DNA from: Spirochaetota bacterium
GTDB lineage: Bacteria > Spirochaetota > Spirochaetia > Treponematales > UBA12059
Assembly: GCA_029565815.1 (NCBI GenBank)
Contig: JAKQNL010000244.1
Coordinates: 1 to 7,312, forward strand
DNA length: 7,312 nucleotides
Direction of reading: 5' to 3'
Position numbers and translations under genes: made by a program. Shown here in pieces: positions 6,921 to 7,312 of the stretch; positions within the stretch are counted from its first letter, which is position 1, and every line of letters starts with the position of its first letter. The notes below the pieces were generated by a model. That model was not told the DNA's origin. It did no database searches and saw only the letters and a program-made list of their open reading frames with translations.

Positions 6921-7312
6921 ATGCAAACGGATTGGAAAACGTCCTACCGCGCTCTCTGGATAGCCGAGCTCATAGCTATTACCGGTTTTGCTACCACCAC
7001 ACCTATCATCCCGCTCTTCCTTAAAGACATGGGCCTGTCATCGCAGGCCCAACTTAATTTTTGGACAGGCATAACACACACAGGCGCTTCGCTAGCCATG
7101 GCGATATTCGCGCCCATTTGGGGCAGCCTTGCAGACAGTTACGGCCGTAAGCTCATGCTCCTTCGGGCGATGATAGGCGGAGCTGTCCTTATTGGGCTGA
7201 TGGGCCTGGCCACACAGCCCTGGCAGGTAGCCGTACTCCGAACCATGCAAGGATGCGTAACCGGTACGGTAGCAGCCGCAACCGTGCTAACCGCATCGCT
7301 GGTACCAGTAGC
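6921..7312 (+). CDS. MFS transporter, DHA1 drug-efflux type, 3' end cut by window edge
   Basis: N-terminal 130 residues of a major facilitator superfamily transporter, a proton-driven inner-membrane carrier. The first helix follows a short cytoplasmic tail (MQTDWKTSYRALW) and contains TTTPIIPLFLKDMGL, the usual helix 1 / loop pattern of the 12-helix drug antiporter group. Motif A between helices 2 and 3 is present as WGSLADSYGRKLMLL at about residues 68-82, and LRTMQGCVTGTVAAA near 107-121 matches the helix 4 region with its conserved Arg and QG. These features resemble MdtG/TetA-type efflux pumps; the substrate cannot be read from this part. The gene starts 60 bases after the barrel gene on the same strand, with its own -10-like box, so it may be an independent transcription unit not tied to polysaccharide export. 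There is no Shine-Dalgarno near the ATG. Confidence 0.9.
   Translation, partial: MQTDWKTSYRALWIAELIAITGFATTTPIIPLFLKDMGLSSQAQLNFWTGITHTGASLAMAIFAPIWGSLADSYGRKLMLLRAMIGGAVLIGLMGLATQPWQVAVLRTMQGCVTGTVAAATVLTASLVPV

Overview
The window carries most of a Pel-type exopolysaccharide locus, arranged as two divergent units, followed by the start of an unrelated-looking transporter gene. The minus strand encodes, in order of transcription, PelD-like (membrane + GAF + degenerate GGDEF), PelE-like (TPR) and PelF-like (GT4 glycosyltransferase, cut by the left window edge). These three genes are tightly packed: a 1-base gap between the first two and a 4-base GTGA overlap between the second and third. In known Pel loci the gene after pelF is pelG, so pelG is expected just left of base 1, but it cannot be seen here. 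The plus strand encodes one very large exported protein of 1214 residues. It has a signal peptide, an N-terminal beta-sandwich resembling a carbohydrate-binding module, a long TPR/helical region and a C-terminal outer-membrane beta-barrel. Its overall plan and length resemble PelB, the Pel outer-membrane exporter, apart from the extra N-terminal domain.

Together the genes suggest a system in which PelF polymerises a hexosamine polymer in the cytoplasm. PelD, PelE and the expected PelG would form the inner-membrane complex, and the large barrel protein would carry the chain across periplasm and outer membrane. No pelA (hydrolase/deacetylase) or pelC (outer-membrane lipoprotein) is present in the window. 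The PelD-like protein lacks both the active-site GGDEF residues and the RxxD inhibitory-site residues used for cyclic-di-GMP binding in Pseudomonas PelD, so control may differ from the textbook case.

The roughly 180-base divergent intergenic region holds a good candidate promoter and Shine-Dalgarno for the plus-strand gene. It also holds an imperfect hairpin/dyad. A second long dyad fills the roughly 60-base gap between the barrel gene and the final gene, an MFS efflux-type transporter cut by the right edge. That transporter has no visible Shine-Dalgarno, and its -10-like box sits almost on the ATG.

The host is a Gram-negative-type (diderm) bacterium with fairly GC-rich DNA; an outer-membrane barrel rules out a simple monoderm. 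The divergent sequences would suit a spirochaete or another non-proteobacterial diderm, but this is a low-confidence guess made without any search. No tRNA, rRNA, CRISPR array or insertion sequence was seen.
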